Assembly (NCBI GenBank): GCA_039819545.1
Contig: JBCBRS010000006.1
Span: 1 to 64,000, forward strand
Origin: CALLPQ01 sp039819545
GTDB lineage: Bacteria > Pseudomonadota > Alphaproteobacteria > Caulobacterales > Parvularculaceae
Reading direction: 5' to 3'
Length of the DNA stretch: 64,000 bases
The notes under the pieces were generated by a model. It saw only the letters and a program-made list of their open reading frames with translations, did no database searches and was not told where the DNA came from. This document shows, in pieces, positions 55,649-64,000 of this stretch; position 1 is the stretch's first letter; every line of letters starts with the position of its first letter. The position numbers and the translations under genes are program-made.

Positions 55649-56024
55649 CGTATTCCCGGGCAAGCGCAGCGCCGACCCGGGAACTTCGCAGCAGACTCCG
55701 AACCTGTTGAAACAGGCCCCGGATCAAGTCCGGGGACACGGGGTAGCAAAGAAATGAAACCGTATTCCCGGGCAAGCGAAGCGCCGACCCGGGAACTATC
55801 GCAGCAAACTCCCAACCTGTTGAAACAGGCCCCGGAACAAGTCCGGGGACACGGGGTAGCAAAAAAATGGAACCGTATTCCCGGGCAAGCGGAGCGCCGA
55901 CCCGGGAACTATCGCAGCAAACTCCCAACCTGTTGAAACAGGCCCCGGATCAAGTCCGGGGATACGGCTTAATTGTCTAAGCCCTATGCCGTATTCCCGG
56001 GCAAGCGAAGCGCCGACCCGGGAA
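55649..56024. repeat. Tandem array of REP-like hairpin units
   Basis: Four A units (TTCCCGGG, a 15-base loop containing AGCG and GCGCCGA, then CCCGGGAA) start at 55653, 55765, 55879 and 55994. The period is 112 to 115 bases. Between them are three B units made of two hairpins: CCTGTT-GA-AACAGG and CCCCGGA-TCAAG-TCCGGGG. The copies are nearly identical, so amplification seems recent. Reading frames across the array are artefacts. The GGATCAAGTCC hairpin type is common in alphaproteobacterial intergenic DNA. Confidence 0.9.
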
Positions 56025-56074
56025 CTGTTTCCACACCTTCCATGCCTCGGCATGGGCCACAACGGTCCCGACCC

Positions 56075-57430
56075 CTAACCGGTCCCGCCTTCGCGTTGGG
56101 CCTGGAGCCGGTCCGCGAGCATAAAGGCAAGCTCCAGGGACTGACTGGCATTCAGACGCGGGTCACAATGGGTATGGTAGCGTGAGGAAAGATCACCCTC
56201 GGAAATCTCGTGAGCCCCGCCAAGACACTCGGTCACATTCTGGCCCGTCATTTCAAAATGAACGCCGCCGGGATACGCCCCTTCGGCGCGGCATATATCG
56301 AAAAATGATTGGACCTCTGACGAAATAGAATCAAAGGGGCGTGTTTTCAGGCCATTATCGGCCTTAATGGTATTGCCATGCATGGGATCACACGACCAGA
56401 CCACAGCGCGGCCCGCCTGCGTCACCGCACGCACAAGTGGTGGCAGACCAGCCTCTACCTTGCCAGCGCCAAAGCGGGCTATCAGCACAATCCGCCCGGC
56501 CACATTGCCCGGATTTAGCCGGTCCAACAATGTCAACAAATCATCGCGCGCCAGCGTCGGACCGCATTTGATACCGATCGGGTTTTCAATACCGCTGCAA
56601 AATTCCACATGGGCGCCGTCAGGCTGACGGGTGCGATCCCCGATCCAGACCATATGCGCAGACGTGTCGTACCATTGATCCGTAGTCGAATCGACGCGCG
56701 TCATCGCCTGTTCATAACCGAGCAACAAGGCCTCGTGGGAGGTGAAAAAATTCACCTCCTGCACTGCGCGCGCTTCATTGACCCCGCATGCCTCCATAAA
56801 CCGCAAGGCCTCGGATATGCGATCCGCCAGATCGCGGTAGCGATCTTTCTGGATGCCATCCCCAAGAAATTCGAGGTTCCAGCGATGGACATTTTCGAGG
56901 GACGCATAGCCCCCGCCCGCAAAAGCTCGCAACAAATTCAGCGTTGATGCCGCCTGACCGTAGGCGCGCAACAGCCGCTCAGGATCGGGCACGCGCGCTG
57001 CCTCGGTAAATTCCATGCCGTTGATGTTGTCACCGCGATAGCTGGGCAGGGTGACGCCGTCGATTGTTTCCGTCGGCGCCGAGCGTGGTTTGGCAAATTG
57101 GCCGGCGATTCGGCCAACCTTGACCACGGGCATCGCCGCCCCAAAGGTCAGCGCCACCGACATTTGCAACAGGACGCGGAAGGTATCGCGAATAGTGTTG
57201 GGCGCGAATTCCTTAAAGCTTTCCGCGCAGTCCCCCCCCTGAAGAAGGAACGCCTTGCCGTGGGCCACATCGGCGAGCCCTTCGCGCAGGCGGCGAACCT
57301 CACCGGCAAAAACAAGCGGCGGATAGCCCGCCAGTTCCGCCTCAACCGCGCGCAGTTTTGACGGATCGGGATAATCATCGGGCATGTGACGGGCAGGCTT
57401 TTCGCGCCAGCTATCCGGTGACCAGGCCAT
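56075..57430 (-). CDS. 3-deoxy-7-phosphoheptulonate synthase, class II
   Basis: This enzyme joins PEP and erythrose 4-phosphate in the first step of the shikimate pathway. The 451-residue protein is the class II (plant/actinobacterial) type, common in alphaproteobacteria. Motifs are KAFLLQGGDCAESF, LEFLGDGIQKDR, SHEALLLGYEQAMTR, IARFGAGKVEAGLPPLVRAV and WSCDPMHGNT. The ATG at 57430 has AAGGAA upstream. It is monocistronic, next to the REP array. Feedback control cannot be read from sequence. Confidence 0.94.
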   Translation of the reverse strand: MAWSPDSWREKPARHMPDDYPDPSKLRAVEAELAGYPPLVFAGEVRRLREGLADVAHGKAFLLQGGDCAESFKEFAPNTIRDTFRVLLQMSVALTFGAAMPVVKVGRIAGQFAKPRSAPTETIDGVTLPSYRGDNINGMEFTEAARVPDPERLLRAYGQAASTLNLLRAFAGGGYASLENVHRWNLEFLGDGIQKDRYRDLADRISEALRFMEACGVNEARAVQEVNFFTSHEALLLGYEQAMTRVDSTTDQWYDTSAHMVWIGDRTRQPDGAHVEFCSGIENPIGIKCGPTLARDDLLTLLDRLNPGNVAGRIVLIARFGAGKVEAGLPPLVRAVTQAGRAVVWSCDPMHGNTIKADNGLKTRPFDSISSEVQSFFDICRAEGAYPGGVHFEMTGQNVTECLGGAHEISEGDLSSRYHTHCDPRLNASQSLELAFMLADRLQAQREGGTG

Positions 57431-57760
57431 AGATGTTTCCTTTCTGGCTGCCCTTTTTTATCGGGGGCATCAACGAAGCCGTTGCTCTATCGCCCTTAGC
57501 CGAGACAGGCAAGCGAGCGATGAAGTCGAAGCCACGCCACACAGAAGTCGGCCACAGAAGAGAGGAGCTCGCAAATGCCGGGCCATACTGGCCGCCACCA
57601 GCATTTGCCGCGAGGGCTGGCCAGGCGGTGGAAAAGGCGATTGGCAAAGGTGAGGCACGCCGCTGATCAAAATGTGAATAGGATTATTGAAGCGATCTGA
57701 TAAACCCGCGCAACACGCTCGCGAAAATAACCATTTGGTCACGCAAACCAGGGGCAAACC
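57431..57760. other. Divergent intergenic region (DAHP synthase / MBL lipoprotein)
   Basis: A 330-base gap with no convincing gene. Both-strand reading frames exist but lack ribosome sites and homology. Two promoters are expected here; none is called. Confidence 0.4.
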
Positions 57761-58720
57761 ATGATCAATCGCCAAGCCGTCAGCCGGCCTCTTCTTCTCT
57801 GCTTCGCCATTGGGGTCGCCATTACGGCAGGGTGCCAGACAACCGACGGTTTCGGGCCCGGAAAAGCAGAAGCGGCAAGCGCCGCGCAAGACCGATTTGC
57901 CGATGTGACAATCACCACGACGGAGATATCACCGGGCATTTACATGCTGGAGGGCGCGGGCGGTAATATCGGTCTTTCCACCGGCGAGGATGGCGCCTTT
58001 GTGATTGATGATCAGTTTGCCCCCCTTTCGGCCCGTATCCTCACCGCCATTGGCACGGTAACCGATGCGCCGCTAAGCTTTCTGCTCAACACCCACTGGC
58101 ACGGCGATCATGCGGGCGGTAACGAAAATTTTGCCAATGCTGGCGCCACGATTGTCGCCCATGACAATGTGCGCAAACGCCTGAAGGCGGGGCGCCCGGA
58201 TGGAGAGCGGCCAATCGCGCCTGCAGCGGCGGCAGCCTTGCCCGTGATTACCTTTTCGCAAACCATCAATTTTTACTGGAACGACCACGATATTCACGTA
58301 ATCCATCCACAAACGGCGCATACGGATGGTGATGCCATCGTCTTTTTCAAAGACGCCGATGTGGTGCATATGGGTGATGTCTTTTTCAATGGCGGCTACC
58401 CCTTTATTGACCTTGCAAGCGGCGGTGATTTAGACGGATACATCGCGGCCCATGATCGGGTGCTGGCGATGATTGACGACAGTGTTAAGATTATTCCCGG
58501 CCACGGGCCGCTAGCGAACCGCGCTGACCTCGCCCGCACCCGTTATATGCTTGTGGAGGTCCGCCGTCGTATCCAGGCAGCAATCGATCAAGGCATGGAC
58601 GAGGACGCAGTCCTCGCTGCCGCACCCCTGAAAGATCTCAGTGAGATTTGGGGTCAGGGTTTTATCAAAGATGACTTCATGACCCGGATTGCCTATCGGT
58701 CCCTGTCGAAGAACCAATAA
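57761..58720 (+). CDS. Exported metallo-beta-lactamase-fold hydrolase
   Basis: This 319-residue protein has a hydrophobic leader ending near ITAGCQTTDG, which may be a lipobox with a non-standard -3 residue. The MBL domain carries NTHWHGDHAGGN (the HxHxDH zinc motif), TDGDAIVFF and VHMGDVFFNGGY, and IIPGHGPL supplies the further His. All di-zinc ligands are present. Family members include lipoprotein-type hydrolases and lactamase-like enzymes; the substrate is not predictable. It is preceded by GGGG before the ATG and followed by a REP cluster. Confidence 0.85.
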   Translation: MINRQAVSRPLLLCFAIGVAITAGCQTTDGFGPGKAEAASAAQDRFADVTITTTEISPGIYMLEGAGGNIGLSTGEDGAFVIDDQFAPLSARILTAIGTVTDAPLSFLLNTHWHGDHAGGNENFANAGATIVAHDNVRKRLKAGRPDGERPIAPAAAAALPVITFSQTINFYWNDHDIHVIHPQTAHTDGDAIVFFKDADVVHMGDVFFNGGYPFIDLASGGDLDGYIAAHDRVLAMIDDSVKIIPGHGPLANRADLARTRYMLVEVRRRIQAAIDQGMDEDAVLAAAPLKDLSEIWGQGFIKDDFMTRIAYRSLSKNQ

Positions 58721-58774
58721 TCTGTATACCTACCCCCTTTGCGCTTGCGTTCTTGGAAAAGTAAAGTGCAGACC

Positions 58775-58896
58775 CGGGAGCTGTGTTCATTTCCGTCGTA
58801 CCCAAACTATAAGACCCCGGGTCTTACGCCCGGGGATACGCGATAAGATATTAAATAGACACCGTGTTCGCGGGCAAGCGCAGCGCGGACCCGCGT
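58775..58896. repeat. REP-like hairpin cluster with compensatory stem variant
   Basis: A truncated right half of an A unit (GACCCGGGAGC at 58771-58781) is followed by CCCCGGG-TCTTACG-CCCGGGG at 58815-58835. A variant A unit then follows, whose stem reads CGCGGG (58869-58874) and CCCGCG (58890-58895). In other copies both arms are CCCGGG. The loop is unchanged. It lies between the convergent 3' ends of the MBL and CCA genes. Confidence 0.85.
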
Positions 58897-58960
58897 CCTG
58901 CCAAGTCATTCTCCGCAAGTCAATTTTGCAAGTTCGAAGCCTATGGTCTCAAGGCTACCT

Positions 58961-60241
58961 CTAAACCTCGCCAATTGCCTCTGCCACCAGGGCTTCAAGG
59001 CGCGGTCCATCCGGGAAGTCTTCGGCGATCCATCGGCTTTCGATCTGGTTGAGCGCACGGGAAACTGCTGGCCCCGGCGATAGCCCCCGGGCAATGAGAG
59101 TGCCGCCCTTGACGGGAAAAACGGGCGGAGTCCAGCGGCTTGCCATATCGCGCAAAGATGCGATTTGTTCGTCGGAATGCTCACCAAACGCCGCATAAAG
59201 ACAAAGCGCATCGAGCCAGACGCCAGCGCCATACTGATAAATCACCTGACGCGCGCGGCGTTCGTCAGCGGGGGACGGTGACCCCGCCAGTGCATTGGCC
59301 GCCGCAAAGCTGGCAGCCATGTGATCCTGCGCCCGGTTTGACAGGCGCAAACGCTGTGCCAAGGCGCCAAAATCATCCGGGTACAATGCAACTAGAAAAG
59401 CGTGGGCGTTGGTCGCCTGCAAGGCAGTATCCAGCCGTCGGGCCAGATCAAGCCGGGCTGGCGTTGACCAGATGGCTGATAAAATGCCCGCGTCCGCCAT
59501 GGTCTCGGCGGCCAGCAGGGCTCTCGGATGGGCGAGGATCTTCATCAGCTCGGCTGCGATTCGTTCCGCAGAGAGGGTCATCAGCCCCTCCACACTGGTC
59601 GTCACGGCTGCCAGCCCCGCCGCATCAAAGTCCGTTGCAAAGCGCGCCGAAAATCGGATAAACCGCAGGATGCGCAAATAATCTTCTGCAATGCGCGTTT
59701 TCGCATCGCCAATAAACGCGACCTTGCCATCACGCAAATCCTGGAACCCACCCTCATAATCGTGAATTTGCCCCGTGGGGGTCAGATAAAGCGCATTGAT
59801 GGTAAAATCGCGCCGTGCCGCATCTTCGCGCCAATCATCCGTATAGGCAATGGTTGCGCGGCGCCCATCGGTTGTCACGTCGCGGCGCAGCGTCGTAATC
59901 TCCACGACGCTCTCTCCGCTCACCGCTGTCACAGTTCCATGATCAATCCCGGTGGGGATCGTTTTGACTGCTGCAGCCCGGAGTAGCGCCATTACTTTTT
60001 CTGGGACAAGGGGTGTTGCCACATCGATGTCTGTACTGAGCGGCACCGACTCGCGAGCGGTCCCGATAGTGGTTTTGGCCCACGCGGCGAGCAGACTGTC
60101 GCGCACACACCCGCCCACAAACCGCACCGAGCCGGGATACGCCGCCTCCAGCGGCGCAATAATGGCCGAGAGGCGAGGCGCATCCATCCACGCGAATGCG
60201 GGTTTTTCTTCAGCACTCAGGGGGCGCGCGTGATCTGTCAT
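58961..60241 (-). CDS. CCA tRNA nucleotidyltransferase
   Basis: The enzyme adds or repairs the 3' CCA of tRNAs. The 426-residue class II protein has RFVGGCVRDSLL and STDIDVATPL (the catalytic DxD, here DID), then RDFTINALYL and DLRDGKVAFIGDAKTRIAED, followed by RFIRFSARF. No HD domain follows. The ATG at 60241 lies 21 bases after the NUDIX gene stop; a GTG three codons upstream is less likely. It is the last gene of a DUF1285-NUDIX-CCA operon. Confidence 0.93.
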   Translation of the reverse strand: MTDHARPLSAEEKPAFAWMDAPRLSAIIAPLEAAYPGSVRFVGGCVRDSLLAAWAKTTIGTARESVPLSTDIDVATPLVPEKVMALLRAAAVKTIPTGIDHGTVTAVSGESVVEITTLRRDVTTDGRRATIAYTDDWREDAARRDFTINALYLTPTGQIHDYEGGFQDLRDGKVAFIGDAKTRIAEDYLRILRFIRFSARFATDFDAAGLAAVTTSVEGLMTLSAERIAAELMKILAHPRALLAAETMADAGILSAIWSTPARLDLARRLDTALQATNAHAFLVALYPDDFGALAQRLRLSNRAQDHMAASFAAANALAGSPSPADERRARQVIYQYGAGVWLDALCLYAAFGEHSDEQIASLRDMASRWTPPVFPVKGGTLIARGLSPGPAVSRALNQIESRWIAEDFPDGPRLEALVAEAIGEV

Positions 60242-60262
60242 GGTTGGCACTCTCCGGCCCGT

Positions 60263-60943
60263 TTATCGGCCGTCAATGGCCCGAAAACGCTCTGCCAGCG
60301 ATCGTAGGATACCGGCCGTCAGGCCCCAGATATTATATTCCTTATAGGGAACATAAAACATTCGATATGTTTTTTCCTTAAACATCTTTTCCGTATAGGA
60401 ATGGTTTGTAATATCGGCCAGAAAGCTTAACGGCACCTCAAAGATCTCAGCCACTTCGCGGGGGCAAGCCTGCATCGTCGCGCTCTCACGCACCAGACCC
60501 ACATAGGGGCTAACCCGGTAACCAAGACCGCCCACATGTTCGCCCAGATCACCGATTAGCGTGACGTCACCCGGGGCGATGCCAACTTCCTCATGGGTTT
60601 CGCGTAGCGCAGTAAAGGCATGGTCCGGATCATCCGCATGCACCCGGCCGCCGGGAAAGCTAACCTGACCGGCATGCGAGGGCATATCCGGCGAGCGTAC
60701 CGTTAACAACACCGTGGGTTCAGCCCGCATGATAATAGGGATCAGGACGGCCGCGTCCTTGCGCGCTTTATAGCGGTCGGTGAAACTATCGTCGCTTGCC
60801 AGATGCGGGTTCAGTTCAAGAAACAGCGTCCGCGGATTTTTTAGCGCCGGCCCGGTAACAGCCCGGTGGAGCGTTGCGATCAGCGGATGGGCATCCACCA
60901 AAACGTCGTCTAGCGCCGTCGATATTGGCATCTGCTCTGTCAT
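60263..60943 (-). CDS. NUDIX hydrolase (CoA pyrophosphatase-like)
   Basis: This 226-residue protein has the CoA-type NUDIX region: VSFPGGRVHADDPDHAFTAL then RETHEEVGI. The core REx2EE is intact (RETHEEVG). The pattern SPDMPSHAGQVSFPGG just before it is the NudL/UPF0035 signature, pointing to coenzyme A pyrophosphatase activity. The ATG overlaps the DUF1285 stop as ATGA. CCA transferase follows. Confidence 0.88.
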   Translation of the reverse strand: MTEQMPISTALDDVLVDAHPLIATLHRAVTGPALKNPRTLFLELNPHLASDDSFTDRYKARKDAAVLIPIIMRAEPTVLLTVRSPDMPSHAGQVSFPGGRVHADDPDHAFTALRETHEEVGIAPGDVTLIGDLGEHVGGLGYRVSPYVGLVRESATMQACPREVAEIFEVPLSFLADITNHSYTEKMFKEKTYRMFYVPYKEYNIWGLTAGILRSLAERFRAIDGR

Positions 60944-61551
60944 GGGGATGGCGCCCAGAGCGAGCGATCGAGCCCGTCATCAAAATCGAAAAAGTGCCCG
61001 GTCGACCAGAAGCCAAATCGCTCGGCACCGTTGACGGATTGGGGCGATGCGGTTTGCGCAAGTTCGTAATAAACAGGCCGCGCCAGCCGCCCCTCCAGAT
61101 TGCGGCGCACGGTGACATAGGGCGCTCTATAATCGGTCATGGGGATATCGCGAAAGGTCAGCGGCGTATCTCCGGTGAGCGTGACCTCATCACCCATATT
61201 TGAGACCAGCGTCACTATTTGTTCGGTACCCGGATGGTCAATTGTCATGCCGATCATCACGAACGGCACATCCTCCACATGGATGCTGAGTTTTTCCACA
61301 GGTGTGACGAGATAATGGGTATCGCCCTCTTTTTTCAGGATCGTGGAAAATAATCGCACCAGACGGGGGCGGGAAATAGGGGTCCCCTCATGGACCCACA
61401 CCCCGTCACGGCGGATCGTCAAGTCCAGGCGGCCGCAATAATCCGGCGTCCACTGATCAACGGGCGGCAGGCGGGCGGCGTCACCGTCGCCGTTCACATG
61501 GCCATCCAGTGTCTGCGCCAGATGCGCGGCATATCCGATCAAATCACTCAT
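60940..61551 (-). CDS. DUF1285 family protein
   Basis: This ~203-residue protein contains the DUF1285 hallmark YCGRLDLTIRRDGVWVHEGT and RPRLVRLFSTILKKEGDTHY, then LVTPVEKLSIHVEDVPFV. It also has APYVTVRRNLEGRLARPVYY near its end. Function is unknown. The ATG at 61551 is chosen by family length; in-frame starts at 61569 and 61623 are possible and none has a clear ribosome site. It overlaps the NUDIX gene by four bases. Confidence 0.82.
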   Translation of the reverse strand: MSDLIGYAAHLAQTLDGHVNGDGDAARLPPVDQWTPDYCGRLDLTIRRDGVWVHEGTPISRPRLVRLFSTILKKEGDTHYLVTPVEKLSIHVEDVPFVMIGMTIDHPGTEQIVTLVSNMGDEVTLTGDTPLTFRDIPMTDYRAPYVTVRRNLEGRLARPVYYELAQTASPQSVNGAERFGFWSTGHFFDFDDGLDRSLWAPSP

Positions 61552-61646
61552 GAAAGTGAGTATAGGCATGATTGGCGCCGCACGCGAGGAGGCATGCTGT
61601 CTTACAAGCGCCCTGCCGCCCAAGCGGAACCTTTTAAGGTGAGCCC

Positions 61647-63563
61647 CTACCGAGAGGTGGTGACAGCTTCACAGGCAAGACAGCGCATATAGAGATGATT
61701 GGGGTCGTCAAATGTTTCCAAAAAGACATCCTGTTCCTCAATCGCCTGCATCAGTTTGCCGATTGCACTGCGCTTGTGGCGGTCAAGTGCCTGATGGGCA
61801 CCCGTCGCGCGCACAATATTGGCAGACGCGCCGCTAAAGAGTTTTTCAAACGGTGTCCTGCGGTCTTCATACCGCACCACATCATAGTCGGTGAGATTGG
61901 CCCAGCTTGCCGCCGATTTGATCGCATCATCAAGATCGCCAAGCTTGTCCACCAGCTTGAGATCGCGCGCCGTATCACCGGACCAGATACGCCCCTGGCC
62001 AACACTGTCCACATAATCGCGAGTCAGATCGCGCCCCTCCACCACAATGTTCAGGAACCGCTCATAGCCATACTCGACACCCAGTTGCAGTGCATCGGCG
62101 GTTACCGGTGGCAGGGCACCAAGCCCGGTGGCCAGCAACGCTGATTGCGATGTGGTTCCCACACCATCAGTGTAGACACCAATTTCAGCAAGGGAATTCT
62201 CAAACGTTTCGAACGCGGCAAAAATCCCAATTGAACCGGTGATCGTTGTGGGTGCCGCCCAAATCTCGTCCGCCGGGGCAGCAATAAGATAACCGCCCGA
62301 TGCCGCAAGGGAGCCCATGGAAACAACAACCGGTTTACCGGCGGCTTTCACTTCGAGGATCGCATCATGAATTTCTTCTGATGCGAAGGCTGACCCGCCA
62401 GGGCTATCCACGCGCAGGACAACCGCTTTGACGTCATCGTCCTTGCGCGCTTTCGTCAGATAATCCACGAGGGTTTTACTACCCACGGATTGGCCCGGTC
62501 GAGAGCGCCCCGGCATGATCACACCCGCCGCGGTAATGATCGCAATATCATTGGCCGACGCATCATTATCTTCGGGCGTCAGGGTCTTCAAATAATCGCG
62601 GAAGCCGACCCCCTTAAAGCCTTTATCATTACGGCCCTTCCCAAAAGTTTCGACCAGAAAGGCCCGCATCTTGGATGGTTTGAAGGTCTTGTCCACAAGC
62701 CCGGAACCGAGCGCAGCCGCCGCCGCATTGCCCTTATAGTCGGCCATCACCTCATTATAGGCGTCTGCATAGCGGTGCACCGCTTCGGGTTCGAGGCCAC
62801 GGGTTGTGGCAATCTCTGCTTTATACTTGTCCCAGAACCCGTTGATCAGAACCGTGTTGGCTTCTTTGGCCGCTTGCGACATCTCATCACCGAGCCGGGG
62901 CTCCACCGCCGCCTTATAGGTTCCCACACGGAAGATATGGCTTGTTACCTTCAGCTTATCGAGTAGCGATTTATAGTAATTCTGGAAAATGCCATAGCCA
63001 TAAAGGCCAACGGCGCCGCCATCATTCAGGTGGACTTCATCCGCATGGGACGCAATCAGATATTGGGTCTGCCCATAAAAATCGCCGATGGCGTAAACTT
63101 TTTTCTCGCTCTGTTTGAACGCTTCGATTTCATCAATAATCGTATAGGCCTTGCTGGTGCCGCCAATGGCCACACTATCGAGGTCGAGGATCATGGCTTT
63201 GATCCGGTCATCCTGTTTAGCCGCCCGGATCGTCCGCACCACATCATTCAGATCGATGGGTGAGGGTTCTTCAATACCGTAGGCCTCTTCGATAATCTCT
63301 TCGAATGGGTCATTTTCCGGTGCCTGTTCGACAATGACGCCCACGGGATTCAGAACAAAAGCTGTGCCGTCCTGAATCTGCACGCTCGCCTGATCATTAT
63401 TCCCGGAGAATACGCCGCCAACACTGGTCAACACACCAATAACAGCCAGCAGGACAATTAGCCCGACGATCCCCTGTAGCAGGAGGAGGAAGCCGAGGAC
63501 GAGCTTTCCAAAACCCTTGATAAAGCCCCAAACGCTAAAATCCTGTCGACTGTCCTGTTCCAT
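61647..63563 (-). CDS. sppA: Signal peptide peptidase SppA (67K type)
   Basis: SppA is a membrane-bound protease that clears cleaved signal peptides. The 638-residue protein has one N-terminal membrane segment (LVLGFLLLLQGIVGLIVLLA) and two ClpP-like halves. The catalytic Lys is in VGTYKAAVEPRLG of the first half. The catalytic Ser is in MGSLAASGGYLIAAPADEIW of the second. The start at 63563 (ATG) has AGG upstream; a GTG two codons earlier is possible. It is divergent from moxR. Confidence 0.92.
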   Translation of the reverse strand: MEQDSRQDFSVWGFIKGFGKLVLGFLLLLQGIVGLIVLLAVIGVLTSVGGVFSGNNDQASVQIQDGTAFVLNPVGVIVEQAPENDPFEEIIEEAYGIEEPSPIDLNDVVRTIRAAKQDDRIKAMILDLDSVAIGGTSKAYTIIDEIEAFKQSEKKVYAIGDFYGQTQYLIASHADEVHLNDGGAVGLYGYGIFQNYYKSLLDKLKVTSHIFRVGTYKAAVEPRLGDEMSQAAKEANTVLINGFWDKYKAEIATTRGLEPEAVHRYADAYNEVMADYKGNAAAAALGSGLVDKTFKPSKMRAFLVETFGKGRNDKGFKGVGFRDYLKTLTPEDNDASANDIAIITAAGVIMPGRSRPGQSVGSKTLVDYLTKARKDDDVKAVVLRVDSPGGSAFASEEIHDAILEVKAAGKPVVVSMGSLAASGGYLIAAPADEIWAAPTTITGSIGIFAAFETFENSLAEIGVYTDGVGTTSQSALLATGLGALPPVTADALQLGVEYGYERFLNIVVEGRDLTRDYVDSVGQGRIWSGDTARDLKLVDKLGDLDDAIKSAASWANLTDYDVVRYEDRRTPFEKLFSGASANIVRATGAHQALDRHKRSAIGKLMQAIEEQDVFLETFDDPNHLYMRCLACEAVTTSR

Positions 63564-63823
63564 GCTCACCTGTCATACCCCTCGGCAAAAACGTCAGTCG
63601 CGATGACCGACAACACGCCCGTTGCGCCGCAACACCCTGGCGATAAAATTGGCCACCAGATCGGTCACCCTAACGCCAATTCACTAGCAAGATATCAAGA
63701 GTTAGGGACGGGTCGAGGAATTTCCCGGTCACAAACGTCAAAATGCCTTTTTTCTGCGGCAGGGTGTTTCCTTAATGCCTCGCCGCCATGATATGCAGTC
63801 GGTACGAGGACGCAGGACTATCC

Positions 63824-64000
63824 ATGACAGCACCCGATATACTTTCCCAGTTTGATCAGCTCTCCGCACACCTTAATCGCGCGCGGGACACCCTGTCGCA
63901 GGTTATCTTTGGGCAAGATAAAGTGCTGACCTTGTCCATGGCAACGCTCGTTGCTGGCGGTCATGGCCTTCTCGTCGGGGCGCCCGGCGTGGCCAAGACG
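63824..64000 (+). CDS. MoxR-family AAA ATPase, N-terminal part (cut by window end)
   Basis: The frame starts at ATG 63824 and runs to the end without a stop (59 residues). It contains the typical MoxR opening QVIFGQDKVLTLSMATLVAG and the Walker A motif GAPGVAKT at the very end. MoxR ATPases act as chaperones for metal insertion or protein activation, often with a DUF58 protein and von Willebrand proteins downstream, which lie outside this window. Confidence 0.85.
   Translation, partial: MTAPDILSQFDQLSAHLNRARDTLSQVIFGQDKVLTLSMATLVAGGHGLLVGAPGVAKT

Noticed and set aside
55575..55928. Open frame with repeated VSTGWEFAAIVPGSALRL-like segments
   Set aside because: The repeats are the REP hairpin array read in one frame, not a repeat protein.
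55649..56024. CRISPR array
   Set aside because: Units are spaced 112-115 bases with conserved internal hairpins between them; there are no unique spacers and no cas genes.

Overview
The window comes from an alphaproteobacterial chromosome, probably a marine group near the Caulobacterales/Hyphomonadaceae/Parvularculales. This is inferred from the dnaA-rpsT adjacency, a Caulobacter-type cpa/tad pilus locus, single-protein class II DAHP synthase, DUF1285, an MlaE permease with a fused STAS domain and a VPLPA-type C-terminal sorting tail. No rRNA, tRNA, CRISPR array or prophage was seen.

Layout. 1-330: the last codons of an IS110-type transposase run into REP-like hairpins, then a ~127 bp repeat whose hairpin ends the next gene. 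331-9139 (minus): the replication block rpsT, dnaA, dnaN, recF, gyrB and a Tat-type thioredoxin, with an unusual 1.2 kb stretch upstream of dnaA. 9301-13507 (minus): cmk, rpsA, a membrane-anchored unknown and mutM. 13686-14369: a DUF6498 membrane protein. 14539-18166 (minus): a complete Mla-like lipid transport operon (permease, ATPase, MCE protein, lipoprotein). 18513-21774 (plus): a CHASE2 protein with a degenerate cyclase domain, then a dipeptide epimerase. 21817-26326 (minus): a PEP-carboxylase-like protein with altered catalytic motifs, an MFS transporter and a cold-shock protein.

26656-38899 is dominated by a tight pilus locus read on the minus strand (flp, cpaA, cpaB, cpaC, cpaD, cpaE, cpaF, tadB, tadC). 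A Crp-type regulator and a divergent small CpaC-N-like protein sit at its head and a beta-helix protein at its tail. 38908-43023 (minus) is a translationally coupled pabB-pabA-pabC-ligase operon. It ends in a small ANL adenylate-forming enzyme resembling the 4-coumarate:CoA ligases that activate photoactive yellow protein.

43200-49725 holds an AI-2E family permease, rpoD, dnaG (with most zinc ligands missing) and an unknown gene. 50102-54308 holds an SPFH-like unknown protein with a poly-Asp tail and two tandem DUF4139 proteins. 54944-55522 encodes a VPLPA-CTERM protein, followed by a tandem array of REP-like hairpins. The right end carries class II DAHP synthase, a metallo-beta-lactamase-fold lipoprotein, a second REP cluster, a tRNA nucleotidyltransferase/NUDIX/DUF1285 operon, sppA, and the start of a MoxR ATPase cut by the window end.

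The most unusual elements are two families of intergenic hairpin repeats (one copy with compensatory stem changes, one abutting an IS110 transposase), several enzymes that look inactivated or altered at their active sites (PEPC-like, pseudo-cyclase, DnaG zinc site), the pab-ligase operon, and the in-frame minisatellite upstream of dnaA. All assignments rest on reading motifs by eye; no database search was possible.
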